64,000 nt of DNA. Source: CAVQBC01 sp963848415 (GTDB lineage: Bacteria > Actinomycetota > Thermoleophilia > Solirubrobacterales > Solirubrobacteraceae). This document shows positions 40,201 through 48,733 of the stretch, piece after piece. Location of the stretch: the NCBI GenBank assembly GCA_963848415.1, contig CAWKDN010000001.1, positions 2,976,001 through 3,040,000 on the forward strand. The letters are read 5' to 3'. Within the stretch, counting starts at the first letter, position 1; every line of letters begins with the position of its first letter. The translations under genes and the position numbers were made by a program. Under the pieces are notes generated by a model, which did not search any database, was not told the origin of the DNA, and saw only the letters and a list, made by a program, of their open reading frames with translations.

Positions 40201-41166
40201 TCAGAGGTGGTGGCGCGGGAACTCCACGCCGCACGTGAACAGCCCGAGCGTGAACTGGTAGACGTTGATGCGCACCTCGGAGTTGGCTGTCATGTGCAGG
40301 TAGGCCTCGCGCTTGTCCATGCCGTGCTCTTCGACGAGCCAGGTCATGAGGTTGGTGAAGCAGCTCTGCAGCGCCGCCTCGGGGGAGCCGGCGCGGCGGG
40401 CGCAGTCGAGCTGGACGAGCGAGCCGGGCTTCTCGATGCGCCCGACGCCCGGCACCTGGTAGTCGGAGATGACGTCGCAGCGCAGCGTGACGTCGGCGGC
40501 CGTCTCGTCGGCGATGCCGCTGAGCTCGGAGTCCCCCTGGGACCCGTGGACGTCGCCGAGGAAGAGCAGCCCGCCGTCGTGGGAGGCGTTGAGCAGGATG
40601 CGGTTGCCGGCCGCGACGTCGCGGACGTCGAGATTGCCGCCCCACTCGCCTTGGCTGGTCACCGAGTTCTCGACGCCGCGCTCCGGCGCGGTGACGATTG
40701 TCCCGATGAACGGCGCGAGCGGCCAGCGAACCTCGCGGCCGACGTCCATCACCGCCGTGCCATCGGCCAGCGTGCCGGACGGCCCGGGCTCGTGCCGGAT
40801 GATGGTCCCGAAGGGCCCGTTGAGCTCCTCCCAGCCCGTCCGGCCCGCCATCGGGCCGAAGCCCTCGAGGATCCCGGTCCAGCCCCAGTCGCGGATGGCG
40901 ATGTCCTCGAGCTCGACGACGAGCGTGTCGCCCGGCCCGACGCCGTTGACGAACACGGGGCCGGCGACGGGGTTGGCGCGGAAGACCTGCAGCGCGGCGA
41001 TCGGCTCGCGGTCGGTACGGGGGATGTCGCCCGGCTTGCTGACCGTCTCGAAGAAGTTGTCGCGCGTCTCGATGACGAACGACTCCCCCAGTTCGACGGT
41101 CAGGGCCGGCTCGAGGTGCGCGCCGAACTCCGTCAGGGTCGCCGCCTCGCGGTTGATGCGCTGCAT
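40201..41166 (-). CDS. Acetamidase/formamidase family protein
   Basis: 321 residues of the FmdA/AmdA family. Recognisable parts are DTLVVELEDIAIRDWGWTGI, GTIIRHEPG, PLAPFIGTIVTAPE, SQGEWGGNLDVRD and LFLGDVHGSQGDSELSG, with the His/Asp metal-site residues of the family. Members hydrolyse short amides to ammonia and a carboxylate. ATG 41166 has an AGAGGAG Shine-Dalgarno, and a TAGAGT box at 41199-41204 suggests a leadered promoter. It is flanked by two gene remnants. Confidence 0.92.
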   Translation of the reverse strand: MQRINREAATLTEFGAHLEPALTVELGESFVIETRDNFFETVSKPGDIPRTDREPIAALQVFRANPVAGPVFVNGVGPGDTLVVELEDIAIRDWGWTGILEGFGPMAGRTGWEELNGPFGTIIRHEPGPSGTLADGTAVMDVGREVRWPLAPFIGTIVTAPERGVENSVTSQGEWGGNLDVRDVAAGNRILLNASHDGGLLFLGDVHGSQGDSELSGIADETAADVTLRCDVISDYQVPGVGRIEKPGSLVQLDCARRAGSPEAALQSCFTNLMTWLVEEHGMDKREAYLHMTANSEVRINVYQFTLGLFTCGVEFPRHHL

Positions 41167-41198
41167 CGGTGGGCTCCTCTGGAGGTAAAGGACCCGGC

Positions 41199-41204
41199 AC
41201 TCTA
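41199..41204 (-). promoter_or_regulatory. TAGAGT -10 box of the acetamidase gene
   Basis: TAnnnT hexamer on the minus strand 32 nt before ATG 41166, followed by a Shine-Dalgarno; a leadered unit. Confidence 0.4.
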
Positions 41205-41405
41205 ATGAGCCGCGCTGGGGAGCCGGACCAAGGCCGGGACGGCGATCCGGTCTGCGACGGTCCGCGAGTCGCGTCATCGGCGTATGGCCTATCAGCCAGC
41301 GCTCAGCGCTGACGCCGCCAGCCTGATTGCGTGATCGACGAGGCCGAGCGCGGCGGATCGGGCCGGACGGCGCCGGCCGCCAGGCGGAGATGATCACTGG
41401 CCGAA

Positions 41406-41669
41406 TTATCCGCGCTCAAGTGCAGATCGTCTGCGCCGGGGCGCCTGGTCTCCTTGCTCGCAAGGCATGAGCATGCGCTTGAGCAGAGCCGCGGCGGCGT
41501 CTCGCTCGTCGTCGAGCGGCGCGAGGAACGCCTCGTTCGGCCGCCAGGACCCGTTGCAGCGCCCGCTCGGCGAGTTGCTCGCCCGACTCGGTGAGCCGGA
41601 CGCGGACGGCGCGTCGGTCGGCGGTGTCAGGGACGCGCTCGATCAGGCCCGTACCGCGATACTCCGGCA
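41406..41669 (-). pseudogene. Truncated and frameshifted MarR-family regulator
   Basis: From about 41655 leftwards: TGLIERVPDTADRRAVRVRL then TESGEQLAERALQRVLAAE, the wing and following helix of a MarR regulator. The frame then shifts near 41535, after which NEAFLAPLDDERDAAAALLK and RMLMPCEQGDQAP complete the C-terminal dimerization helix up to TAA at 41406-41408. The N-terminal half is missing, replaced by the start of the NIPSNAP-like gene on the other strand. Confidence 0.75.
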
Positions 41670-41987
41670 ATGATCACCTGCCACGTCCGCTACGAGATCG
41701 ATCCCGCCCAGACCGCGGCCCTCGAACGCTTCGCGCAGCGCTGGATGGGGCTCGTCGAGCGCCATGGCGGTACCCATCACGGCTACTTCCTGCCGGCGGA
41801 GGGCGCCAGCGACATCGCCTACGCGCTCTTCAGCTTCCCGAGCCTGGCCGACTACGAGCGCTACCGCGAGCGGTTCGGCGTCGATCCGGAGTTCGTCGAG
41901 GCGGACCGGATCCGCGACGAGTCGGGCTGTGTGCGGCGCTACGAGCGCTCGTTCATGCGCCCGCTCCTACCTGTGCGGAGCACCTGA
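41670..41987 (+). CDS. NIPSNAP-family small protein
   Basis: 105 residues, one ferredoxin-like alpha+beta domain. ITCHVRYEIDPAQTAALERF, GLVERHGGTHHGYFLPAEG, ALFSFPSLADYERYRERFGV and ERSFMRPL match NIPSNAP-type proteins. No catalytic residues are established in the family. The ATG abuts the MarR remnant; the 3' end overlaps the convergent kinase gene by 21 bp. Confidence 0.82.
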   Translation: MITCHVRYEIDPAQTAALERFAQRWMGLVERHGGTHHGYFLPAEGASDIAYALFSFPSLADYERYRERFGVDPEFVEADRIRDESGCVRRYERSFMRPLLPVRST

Positions 41988-43448
41988 GCCGACGGTGGCG
42001 TCGAACAGCGCTCGCTGGCGCTCGCGCGCCTCGCGGTAGGCGGCCGCGCGATCGGGGTCCGGGGCGAGCGTCTCGCCCGTCGGCGCGGGCAGGGCCTCGA
42101 GCGAGTCGAGCTCGCCGAGCGCCTCGAGCGCCAGCAGCGCCGCCCCGCGCGTGGAGGCCTCCTCCACCAGCGACTCGGTCACCGGCCGGTCGAGCGCGTC
42201 GGCCATGATCTGCCGCCAGCCGGGGGAGTGGCCGAGGCCGCCGCCCGTGGCCAGCACCTCCTCGACGCCCGGCAGCGCGTCGTCGAGGATGTCCTCGATC
42301 AGCGCGAAGCGCAGCGCGACGCCCTCCAGCGCGGCGCGGAAGATCTCCAGCGGGCCGGTCGCCAGCGCGAGCCCTGCGATCGCTCCGTGGGCGTCGTCGG
42401 CGTAGGTCGGGCCGCGCTCGCCGGCCAGCAGCGGCAGGACGGTCAGCCCGGAGGCCAGCGGCGCCATCGCGGCGATCGCCCGCTCGACCTCGGCCGGGTC
42501 CTCGGGCAGGCGCAGCGTCTCGCGCAGCCAGGCGACGACGTTGCCGCCGTTGGAGAGCGCGCCGCCCATCAGCAGCCGCCCGCCGCCGGCCCGATAGCAC
42601 CACAGCCCCTCCGGCACCTCCACCGCGTCACCGCGCCAGGCGACCCGCAGCGCGCCGCTCGTGCCGACCATCAGCGCGGCGCGCTCCTTGGTCGCCGCGC
42701 CGCAGCCGAGGTTCGAGCAGGCGCCGTCGCCGACGGACGGAAACCAGGGCAGCCCCGCCAGCGCCGGCCACCGCTCCGCCCAGCGGCCGCGCAGCCCGTC
42801 CAGCGGCGCCTCGGAGATCTCCGGCAACGCGCCGGCGTCCAGGTCGACCGCGGCCAGCACCTCCTCGTCCCACGCGACTTCGGCCACGTCGAGCAGCCCG
42901 GTGGCCGACGCCATCGACGGGCTCACGCGCGCCTCGCCGCAGCACGCCAGCAGCACGTACTCGCCGGCGGACAGCCAGTTCGCGGTGCGCTCCACCGCGT
43001 CGGGCGCCGTCCGGCGCAGCCAGCGCAGCTTCGCCGGCACGTAGCTGGTGTGCAGCACGCAACCCGTTCGGCGGTGCACCGCGCGCTCGTCGAGCTCGTC
43101 GCGCAACGCGCGCGCGTCGGGCGCGGCGCGCCGGTCGGCCCACATGAGCACCGGCGTCGTCGGCCGTCCGTCCGCGTCCACGCCGCAGACGGAGTGCATG
43201 AAGCAGCTCGAGGCCACGGCGATCGGCTCGGCGTCGCCGCCCAGCTCGGCGAGCGCCTCGTCGATCGCCTCCGCCACCAGCTCGAGCAGCGCCTCGGGAT
43301 GGGCCTGGCTGCGACCGTCCTCGCCGGTCTCGAGCTCGTACGGGCGCTTGGCGGCGGCCGCGAGCACCTCGCCGTCGGTCGCCACGAACCCGGCGCGGAC
43401 CGAGGAGGAGCCCAGGTCGAGGGCGAGGACGGCACGGCGCGGGGTCAC
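41967..43448 (-). CDS. FGGY-family carbohydrate kinase (gluconokinase-like)
   Basis: 493 residues. ALDLGSSSVRAGFVATDGEV is the phosphate-1 motif of the ASKHA fold; ASSCFMHSVCGVDADGRPTT, VLMWADRRA, SVGDGACSNLGCGA and ATGGGLGHSPGWRQIMADAL are FGGY signatures. It phosphorylates a sugar or sugar acid; the pattern around MWADRRA is nearest to gluconokinases, but the substrate is not certain. GTG 43448 is 10 bp after the isochorismatase-like gene, so they form an operon. Confidence 0.9.
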   Translation of the reverse strand: MTPRRAVLALDLGSSSVRAGFVATDGEVLAAAAKRPYELETGEDGRSQAHPEALLELVAEAIDEALAELGGDAEPIAVASSCFMHSVCGVDADGRPTTPVLMWADRRAAPDARALRDELDERAVHRRTGCVLHTSYVPAKLRWLRRTAPDAVERTANWLSAGEYVLLACCGEARVSPSMASATGLLDVAEVAWDEEVLAAVDLDAGALPEISEAPLDGLRGRWAERWPALAGLPWFPSVGDGACSNLGCGAATKERAALMVGTSGALRVAWRGDAVEVPEGLWCYRAGGGRLLMGGALSNGGNVVAWLRETLRLPEDPAEVERAIAAMAPLASGLTVLPLLAGERGPTYADDAHGAIAGLALATGPLEIFRAALEGVALRFALIEDILDDALPGVEEVLATGGGLGHSPGWRQIMADALDRPVTESLVEEASTRGAALLALEALGELDSLEALPAPTGETLAPDPDRAAAYREARERQRALFDATVGSGAPHR

Positions 43449-43458
43449 CGCGACCGGA

Positions 43459-44031
43459 TTACCCGCTGACGCCGGCTCCCACCAGGTCGGCGGTGTTCAC
43501 GACGGTCGCGAACTCGCCGTGCAGGCTCGCCGCCGTCGCGCGCGCCAGCTCGTCGGCGCTGACCACCACGCCGTCGGGGCCCTCGCGGTCGAAGGTGTGC
43601 GTCGCGTCCAGGACGAAGAGCACGTCGAAGCCGAGGTTGCCCCCGACGCGCGCGGTGGTCTCGACGCAGTGGTTCGTCGAGATCCCGCACACGACGATCG
43701 TCTCGATGCCGCGCTCGCGCAGCCAGCCGGCGAGCTCCGGCTCGCCGAAGAACGACGCGTTGACCGCCTTTGCGACCAGCAGGTCGGGCTCGATCCCGTC
43801 AAGCTCCGGGCGCAGCGCGTTGCCCGGCGTGCCCGGCCGCAGCGGCGAGCCCGGCTCCTCGGAGTCGTGGCGGACGAAGACCAGCGGGCGATCGGACTCG
43901 CGCCACGCCTCGACCAGCGCGAGCACGTTGCGCTCGGAGTCCGGGTTGTTGCGCGCGCCCCAGTGGGCGGCGTCGTCGAAGCCTCGCTGGAGGTCGACGA
44001 CGATCAGCGCGGCGGAGGGGGAGAGGTCCAT
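43459..44031 (-). CDS. Isochorismatase-family hydrolase
   Basis: 190 residues. ALIVVDLQRGFDDAAHWG holds the catalytic Asp, VAKAVNASFFG the Lys, and VVCGISTNHCVETTARVGGN the Cys, the D-K-C triad of nicotinamidase/isochorismatase-like hydrolases. Likely cleaves a small amide; substrate unknown. ATG 44031 has GGGAGG as Shine-Dalgarno. It leads the operon with the sugar kinase and is divergent from the permease cluster. Confidence 0.92.
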   Translation of the reverse strand: MDLSPSAALIVVDLQRGFDDAAHWGARNNPDSERNVLALVEAWRESDRPLVFVRHDSEEPGSPLRPGTPGNALRPELDGIEPDLLVAKAVNASFFGEPELAGWLRERGIETIVVCGISTNHCVETTARVGGNLGFDVLFVLDATHTFDREGPDGVVVSADELARATAASLHGEFATVVNTADLVGAGVSG

Positions 44032-44111
44032 GCCGGGGATCCTCCCGCGGCGCCCGCCCGGGCGCCAGCACGATCGCTCATAGCCCCTGCAAGGCGGGCT
44101 GATCGGAGGCC

Positions 44112-44117
44112 TACAAT
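44112..44117 (+). promoter_or_regulatory. TACAAT -10 box of the permease/TrkA cluster
   Basis: TAnnnT hexamer 11 nt before ATG 44129; near-leaderless. Confidence 0.45.
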
Positions 44118-44128
44118 CGCGCTGTCCC

Positions 44129-46051
44129 ATGGCACGCCGCCGACTGGAAGGCCTCGAGCGGGTGCTCGGGGTCAACGCCCTCTTCTCCACCGCCTACGGG
44201 AACGTCGGGTCGTCGATCTACTACGCGCTGGGGCTGGTGGCGTCCTTCGCGCTCGGCCTGACGCCGATCGTCTTCGTCATCACCGGCTTCTTCTTCTACT
44301 GCACCGCCGCGACCTACGCCGAGGCCACCGCGATGTACCCGGAGGCCGGCGGCTCCTCGAGCTTCGCGCGGCGCGCCTTCAACGAGTTCGCCTCCTTCTT
44401 CGCCGCGTGGGGCCAGATGCTCAACTACGTCGTGACCGTCTCGATCTCGGCGTTCTTCGTGCCCCACTACCTGGGCGGGCTGTTCTGGGAGCCGCTGCGC
44501 ACCTCGCCCGGGGACATCATCTTCGGGGCGGGGGTGATCGTCCTGCTCTCGGCGATCAACGTGCTGGGGGCCAAGGAGTCGGCCGGGCTGAACATCTTCC
44601 TGGCGGTGATGGACTTCCTCACCCAGCTGCTGCTGGTGCTGGTCGGGGCGATCCTGGTCTTCTCGCCCGAGGTCCTGGCCGAGAACGTGATCCTGGGCCA
44701 GGCGCCGACGTGGACGCAGTTCATCCTCGCGATCCCCATCGGCATGATCGCCTACACGGGGATCGAGACGATCTCCAACATGGCCGAGGAGGCCAAGGAC
44801 GAGGCCAAGACGATCCCGGCCGCGATCGCTCGCGTGCGCCTCGCGGTGTTCGCGATCTACTTCACCCTGCCCGCCGTCGCGCTCTCGGCGCTGCCCGTCC
44901 GCCGCAACCCGGAGACCGGCGAGTACCAGACGCTGCTCGGCCTGACCGAGGAGGAGGGCGGCTTCGCGGGCGACCCGATCCTCGGCGTGGTCAAGGAGAT
45001 CGACCTCGGGCCGCTGCAGGCACCGGGCGAGCTCTACGTCGGCATCCTCGCCGCCACGATCCTCTTCATCGCCACCAACGCGGGCATCATCGGCGTCTCG
45101 CGGCTGGTCTACTCGATGGGCATCCACCGCCAGCTGCCCGACCGCCTGCGGCGGCTGCACCCGCGCTTCAGGACGCCGTGGATCGGCATCCTGCTCTTCG
45201 GCTTCATCGCCATCCTGATCACCCTGCCGGGCCAGGCCGCCTTCCTGGGCAACCTGTACGCGTTCGGCGCGATGCTCTCCTTCACCATCGCCCACGTCTC
45301 GGTGATCCGCCTGCGGGCGACGCAGGCCGACTTCGACCGGCCCTACCGCGGACCGGGCAACCTGCGCATCCGCGGCTACGACCTGCCGCTCTTCGCGGTG
45401 GTGGGCGGCCTGGGCACGGGCGCCGCCTTCGTGGTGGTCACCTTCCTCAACCCGGAGGTCGGGATCGTCGGCACCGTCTGGCTGGCGCTCGGGATCGCGA
45501 TCTTCGTGCTCTACCGCCGTCAGCAGGGCCTGGACCTGACCTCGACGCACAAGGTCGCGATCCCGCAGCCGGTCGTCGACCACGAGGCCGAGTACGACTC
45601 GGTGCTCGTGCACGTCGACGCGGAGTCCGGCTTCGACCCCCAGCTGCTGGCCACCGCCGGGCGGCTGGCGGCCCGGCGCCAGCGCGGCATCCACGTGCTG
45701 GTGACGATCACCGTCCCCAACTCGCTGCCGATCACCGCGCCGCTCGAGGACGCCGAGAACGACGCCCAGAGCATCATCGAGCAGGCCCGCGTGGAGGGCG
45801 GCCGGCGCGTGACCGGGCACTGGGAGAAGGTCCGCGCCGGGCAGTCGGGCCGGCGCATCATCGAGGAGGCGGTCGACATGCGCGCGGCCGCCGTGGTGGT
45901 CGGGCTGCCGCGCCGCATCGATGGCGCCTCGCTGTTCGGCAAGACGCTCGAGACGGTGCTGGCCGAGCGCCCGTGCCGGGTCATCATCGAGTCCTCGGCC
46001 GCGCCCGCCCACCGGCCGAAGTTCCCCGAGCACGTGCGGGTGCCCTCGTGA
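44129..46051 (+). CDS. APC-family permease fused to a universal stress (UspA) domain, first copy
   Basis: 640 residues. Residues 1-460 form a 12-helix APC permease: VNALFSTAYGNVGSSIYYAL holds the unwound substrate-binding helix 1, IPIGMIAYTGIETISNMAEE the helix 6 equivalent. Residues 480-620 are a UspA-like nucleotide-binding domain (YDSVLVHVDAESGFDPQLLA, AAAVVVGLPRRIDGASLFGK, RPCRVIIE). Such fusions are usually annotated as amino-acid permeases. Co-transcription with TrkA-type subunits also makes cation transport, as in KimA-type K+ importers, worth considering; this is inference. The next gene overlaps by four bases. Confidence 0.88.
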   Translation: MARRRLEGLERVLGVNALFSTAYGNVGSSIYYALGLVASFALGLTPIVFVITGFFFYCTAATYAEATAMYPEAGGSSSFARRAFNEFASFFAAWGQMLNYVVTVSISAFFVPHYLGGLFWEPLRTSPGDIIFGAGVIVLLSAINVLGAKESAGLNIFLAVMDFLTQLLLVLVGAILVFSPEVLAENVILGQAPTWTQFILAIPIGMIAYTGIETISNMAEEAKDEAKTIPAAIARVRLAVFAIYFTLPAVALSALPVRRNPETGEYQTLLGLTEEEGGFAGDPILGVVKEIDLGPLQAPGELYVGILAATILFIATNAGIIGVSRLVYSMGIHRQLPDRLRRLHPRFRTPWIGILLFGFIAILITLPGQAAFLGNLYAFGAMLSFTIAHVSVIRLRATQADFDRPYRGPGNLRIRGYDLPLFAVVGGLGTGAAFVVVTFLNPEVGIVGTVWLALGIAIFVLYRRQQGLDLTSTHKVAIPQPVVDHEAEYDSVLVHVDAESGFDPQLLATAGRLAARRQRGIHVLVTITVPNSLPITAPLEDAENDAQSIIEQARVEGGRRVTGHWEKVRAGQSGRRIIEEAVDMRAAAVVVGLPRRIDGASLFGKTLETVLAERPCRVIIESSAAPAHRPKFPEHVRVPS

Positions 46052-46215
46052 CGGTCGCCACCCGCGTGCTCTCGGGGCTGATGATCCTGCTCGGCGCGGC
46101 GATGCTCGTCAGCGCGCTGGTCGCCGGCGGTGGGCCGCTCGCCACGGGGGTGATCTTCGGGATCCTGTTCATGCTCGCGGGCGGGCTTCGGCTGTGGGGG
46201 GAGCGCAAGCGATGA
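46048..46215 (+). CDS. 55-residue membrane protein between the two permeases
   Basis: Starts GTG 46048, overlapping the first permease stop, and its TGA overlaps the second permease ATG. It has two hydrophobic segments (about 8-27 VLSGLMILLGAAMLVSALVA and 32-48 ATGVIFGILFMLAGGLRLW) with a basic end WGERKR. Too small for an enzyme; it may be an accessory subunit of the transporters. The double 4-bp overlap is the main evidence that it is real. Confidence 0.75.
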   Translation: MTVATRVLSGLMILLGAAMLVSALVAGGGPLATGVIFGILFMLAGGLRLWGERKR

Positions 46216-48281
46216 GCGCGACCGAGAAGGGCGAGGGCGCCCGCCGGGTCCTGTGGACGGTGCGCCGCGAGGCGCCCGCCGGCTTCCGCCGCGGGCTGGG
46301 CTCGCCGGCGCTGTTCGGGATCGTCCAGGGCTTCGTCGCCGCCTCGATCTACTTCATCGCCGGGCTGGTGGCCGCCAACGGGCTGGGGCTCACGTGGGTC
46401 GTCTTCGTCGCGGCGGCCGGCTTCTTCGTGCTGCTGATGATGTCCTACGTCGAGGGCGCCTCGCTGCACCAGGAGCGCGGCGGCGCGACGGTGATCGCCC
46501 GCTTCGCCTTCAACGAGCTGTGGAGCTTCGTGGCGGGCTGGGCGATCCTGCTCGACTACCTGCTGCTGATCGCCATCACGGCGTTCGTGGCGACGGACTA
46601 CGCCGCGGCGTTCTGGGCGCCGCTGGGCGAGGGCGCCACGGAGTTCCCGTTCGCCGTCGCGATCATCGTCGCCGTGGCGATGCTCAACCTCCGCGGCTTC
46701 GGGCCGCGGCGGCTGGAGCGGGCGGCGATGTTCGTGCTCGCCGACCTGCTGCTGCAGCTGTGCGTCGTGGCGCTCGGCCTCGCGCTGGTCTTCGAGCCCG
46801 AGGTGCTCACCGACCCGGCCAGCATCGCGGGTGAGCCGCAGCTGGACGGCCTGCTGTTCGCCTTCACGCTGGCGATCGTGGCCTTCACCGGGCTGGACGC
46901 CTCGTCCGGGCTGGCCGGTCAGGTGGCGGTCGGCCGCAAGGGCCTCAAGCGGCTGATCGCGGTGCGGGCGCCGTCGACGATCATCCCCTACGTCGGCATC
47001 GGGCTGCTGGCCGCCAGCACGCTGCCCGCGAACGGCGGGCTGCGGCCGGGGGTCTCGACCGATGCGCCGATGCTCGGCATCGCCGCCGCCTTCGAGCAGG
47101 ACTGGCTGCGCGAGCCGCTGCGCTACATCATCGCCGTCTCGGCGGTGGGGATCATGCTGATCGGCTGCAACGCCGCCATGCTCGGGCTCTCGCGGCTGGG
47201 CTACTCGCTGGCGCTCAACCGCCAGATCCCCGCCGCGGTCGGCCGCCTGCACCCGAAGTACTCGACGCCCTACGTCGTCATCGCCGTCGGCACGGTGCTG
47301 GCCATCGCGCTCGTCTACCCGGCCGACCTCGAGTTCCTGGCCGGCATCTACGCGCTCGGCGCGACCATCGCCTTCACGCTCGTGACGCTCGGCGTCTGCG
47401 TGCTGCGCTGGCGCGAGCCGGCCCGCGACCGGCCGTACAAGATGCCCTTCAACCTGCGGCTGGGCCGCGCCGAGCTGCCGTTGCCCGCGGCGCTCGGCGC
47501 GGTGATCTCGGCCGCGAGCATCGGGCTCGTGCTGGCGCTCCACGACGGCGCGCTGACCTTCGGCGTGCCGTGGCTGGTGGTGGGCGTCGCCGTCTACGTC
47601 CTCTACCGCCGCTCGGACGGCAAGCCGGTCTTCAAGCGCGTCCAGGTACCCGAGTACGCGCTCCGCCGCGAGCGCGCGGAGGCCGAGTACGGCTCGATCC
47701 TCGTGCCGGTGCTCGGCACCCCGCTCGACGACGACATCATGCAGACCGCCGGTCGCCTGGCGGGTGACGAGCACGAGGAGTACGGCGAGGACGGCGCGAT
47801 GATCGAGGCGCTGTGGGTCTTCGAGGTCCCGATGGCGTTGCCGATCGACGGCCGTGTGCCCGACAGCGAGCTCAAGCGCGCTCGGGCGGCCCTCAGCCGC
47901 GCCAAGGCGGTGGGGGAGGAGTACGAGAACGTGCGCGTCGCGACCGCCACCGTGCGCGCGCGGCGGGCGGGCGAGGCGATCGTCCACGAGGCCAGGCGGC
48001 GCGGCGTCGAGGCCATCGTGCTGGCGGCCGAGGAGCCGACGCGGATGCGCGGCGGCCCGCTGCTCGGCGGCCGTCAAGGGCTCAAGGACACCTTCGTCGG
48101 GGAGACGACGCGCTACGTCGTCAACCGCGCGCCGTGCCGCGTGATCCTCACGGCGCCGCCCGCCGACCGCATGCCCGAGGTGGCGCCGCGCTCGCAGGCC
48201 ACCGAGCGCTTCGCGCCGCCGCCCGCCGAGGACCCGACTGCGCCGCTGGCCGACGGCACTCCCGGCCAGGACGGGCGCTAG
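46212..48281 (+). CDS. APC-family permease fused to a UspA domain, second copy
   Basis: 689 residues. The permease part (about 25-490) starts GLGSPALFGIVQGFVAASIY and has FTLAIVAFTGLDASSGLAGQ as helix 6. The C-terminal UspA-like part begins EYGSILVPVLGTPLDDDIMQ and includes GVEAIVLAAEEPTRM and TTRYVVNRAPCRVILTAPP. It is clearly diverged from the first permease, so the two may form a heteromer or transport different substrates. ATG 46212 overlaps the 55-residue gene; the tail is rich in Pro/Ala. Confidence 0.88.
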   Translation: MSATEKGEGARRVLWTVRREAPAGFRRGLGSPALFGIVQGFVAASIYFIAGLVAANGLGLTWVVFVAAAGFFVLLMMSYVEGASLHQERGGATVIARFAFNELWSFVAGWAILLDYLLLIAITAFVATDYAAAFWAPLGEGATEFPFAVAIIVAVAMLNLRGFGPRRLERAAMFVLADLLLQLCVVALGLALVFEPEVLTDPASIAGEPQLDGLLFAFTLAIVAFTGLDASSGLAGQVAVGRKGLKRLIAVRAPSTIIPYVGIGLLAASTLPANGGLRPGVSTDAPMLGIAAAFEQDWLREPLRYIIAVSAVGIMLIGCNAAMLGLSRLGYSLALNRQIPAAVGRLHPKYSTPYVVIAVGTVLAIALVYPADLEFLAGIYALGATIAFTLVTLGVCVLRWREPARDRPYKMPFNLRLGRAELPLPAALGAVISAASIGLVLALHDGALTFGVPWLVVGVAVYVLYRRSDGKPVFKRVQVPEYALRRERAEAEYGSILVPVLGTPLDDDIMQTAGRLAGDEHEEYGEDGAMIEALWVFEVPMALPIDGRVPDSELKRARAALSRAKAVGEEYENVRVATATVRARRAGEAIVHEARRRGVEAIVLAAEEPTRMRGGPLLGGRQGLKDTFVGETTRYVVNRAPCRVILTAPPADRMPEVAPRSQATERFAPPPAEDPTAPLADGTPGQDGR

Positions 48282-48284
48282 AGT
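48279..48284 (+). promoter_or_regulatory. TAGAGT -10 box of the TrkA-like pair
   Basis: TAnnnT hexamer 7 nt before GTG 48292; overlaps the permease stop codon (TAG at 48279-48281). Confidence 0.5.
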
Positions 48285-48291
48285 CAGCTTC

Positions 48292-48729
48292 GTGTTCGTA
48301 CTCGTCGTCGGCGCCGGCCGGGTCGGCTCCTCCGTCGCCACCACCGCCCTGCGCGAGGGGCACACCGTCTCCGTGCTCGACGAGGACCCGCTCTCCCACG
48401 AGCGCCTGGACATCGAGCTGGGCCGCTCCTGGGAGGAGGCCGGCGGGCGCTTCACGATCGGCACCGCGCTCGAGCTCGACGCGCTGGAGGAGGCGGGCAT
48501 CGCCGAGGCCGAGGTCTTCATCGCCTCCACCAACGGCGACAACACCAACCTGGTGGTCTCCCAGATCGCCCAGCGCCGCTACGAGGTCCCGCGCGTCATC
48601 GCCCGCGTGCTCGACCCGCGGCGCGCGGCCTGGTACGCCGAGCAGGGCGTGCACACCATCTGCCCGACGCAGATCGCGATCGAGCAGCTCCAGCAGGCCG
48701 CGCTGACCGCGACCACGACGGCCGGCTAG
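48292..48729 (+). CDS. TrkA-N (RCK) domain protein, short form
   Basis: 145 residues: one Rossmann RCK domain, FVLVVGAGRVGSSVATTALR (GxGxxG), SVLDEDPLSHERLDIELG, AEVFIASTNGDNTNLVVSQI. No C-terminal TrkA-C domain. RCK subunits bind NAD(H), ATP or c-di-AMP and gate K+ transporters (Trk/Ktr) or KimA-like systems. It is 10 bp after the second APC permease and 4 bp before a second, longer TrkA-like gene; an RCK pair is known from TrkA-like regulators. No TrkH/KtrB gene is in the window. Confidence 0.9.
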   Translation: MFVLVVGAGRVGSSVATTALREGHTVSVLDEDPLSHERLDIELGRSWEEAGGRFTIGTALELDALEEAGIAEAEVFIASTNGDNTNLVVSQIAQRRYEVPRVIARVLDPRRAAWYAEQGVHTICPTQIAIEQLQQAALTATTTAG

Positions 48730-48733
48730 CGCC

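Noticed and set aside
44111..46033. 640-codon open frame antisense to the first APC permease
   Set aside because: Low-complexity, Arg/Asp/His/Gln-rich translation with no family match; a mirror frame of a GC-rich gene. The similar 854-codon frame at 45984-48548 is rejected for the same reason.
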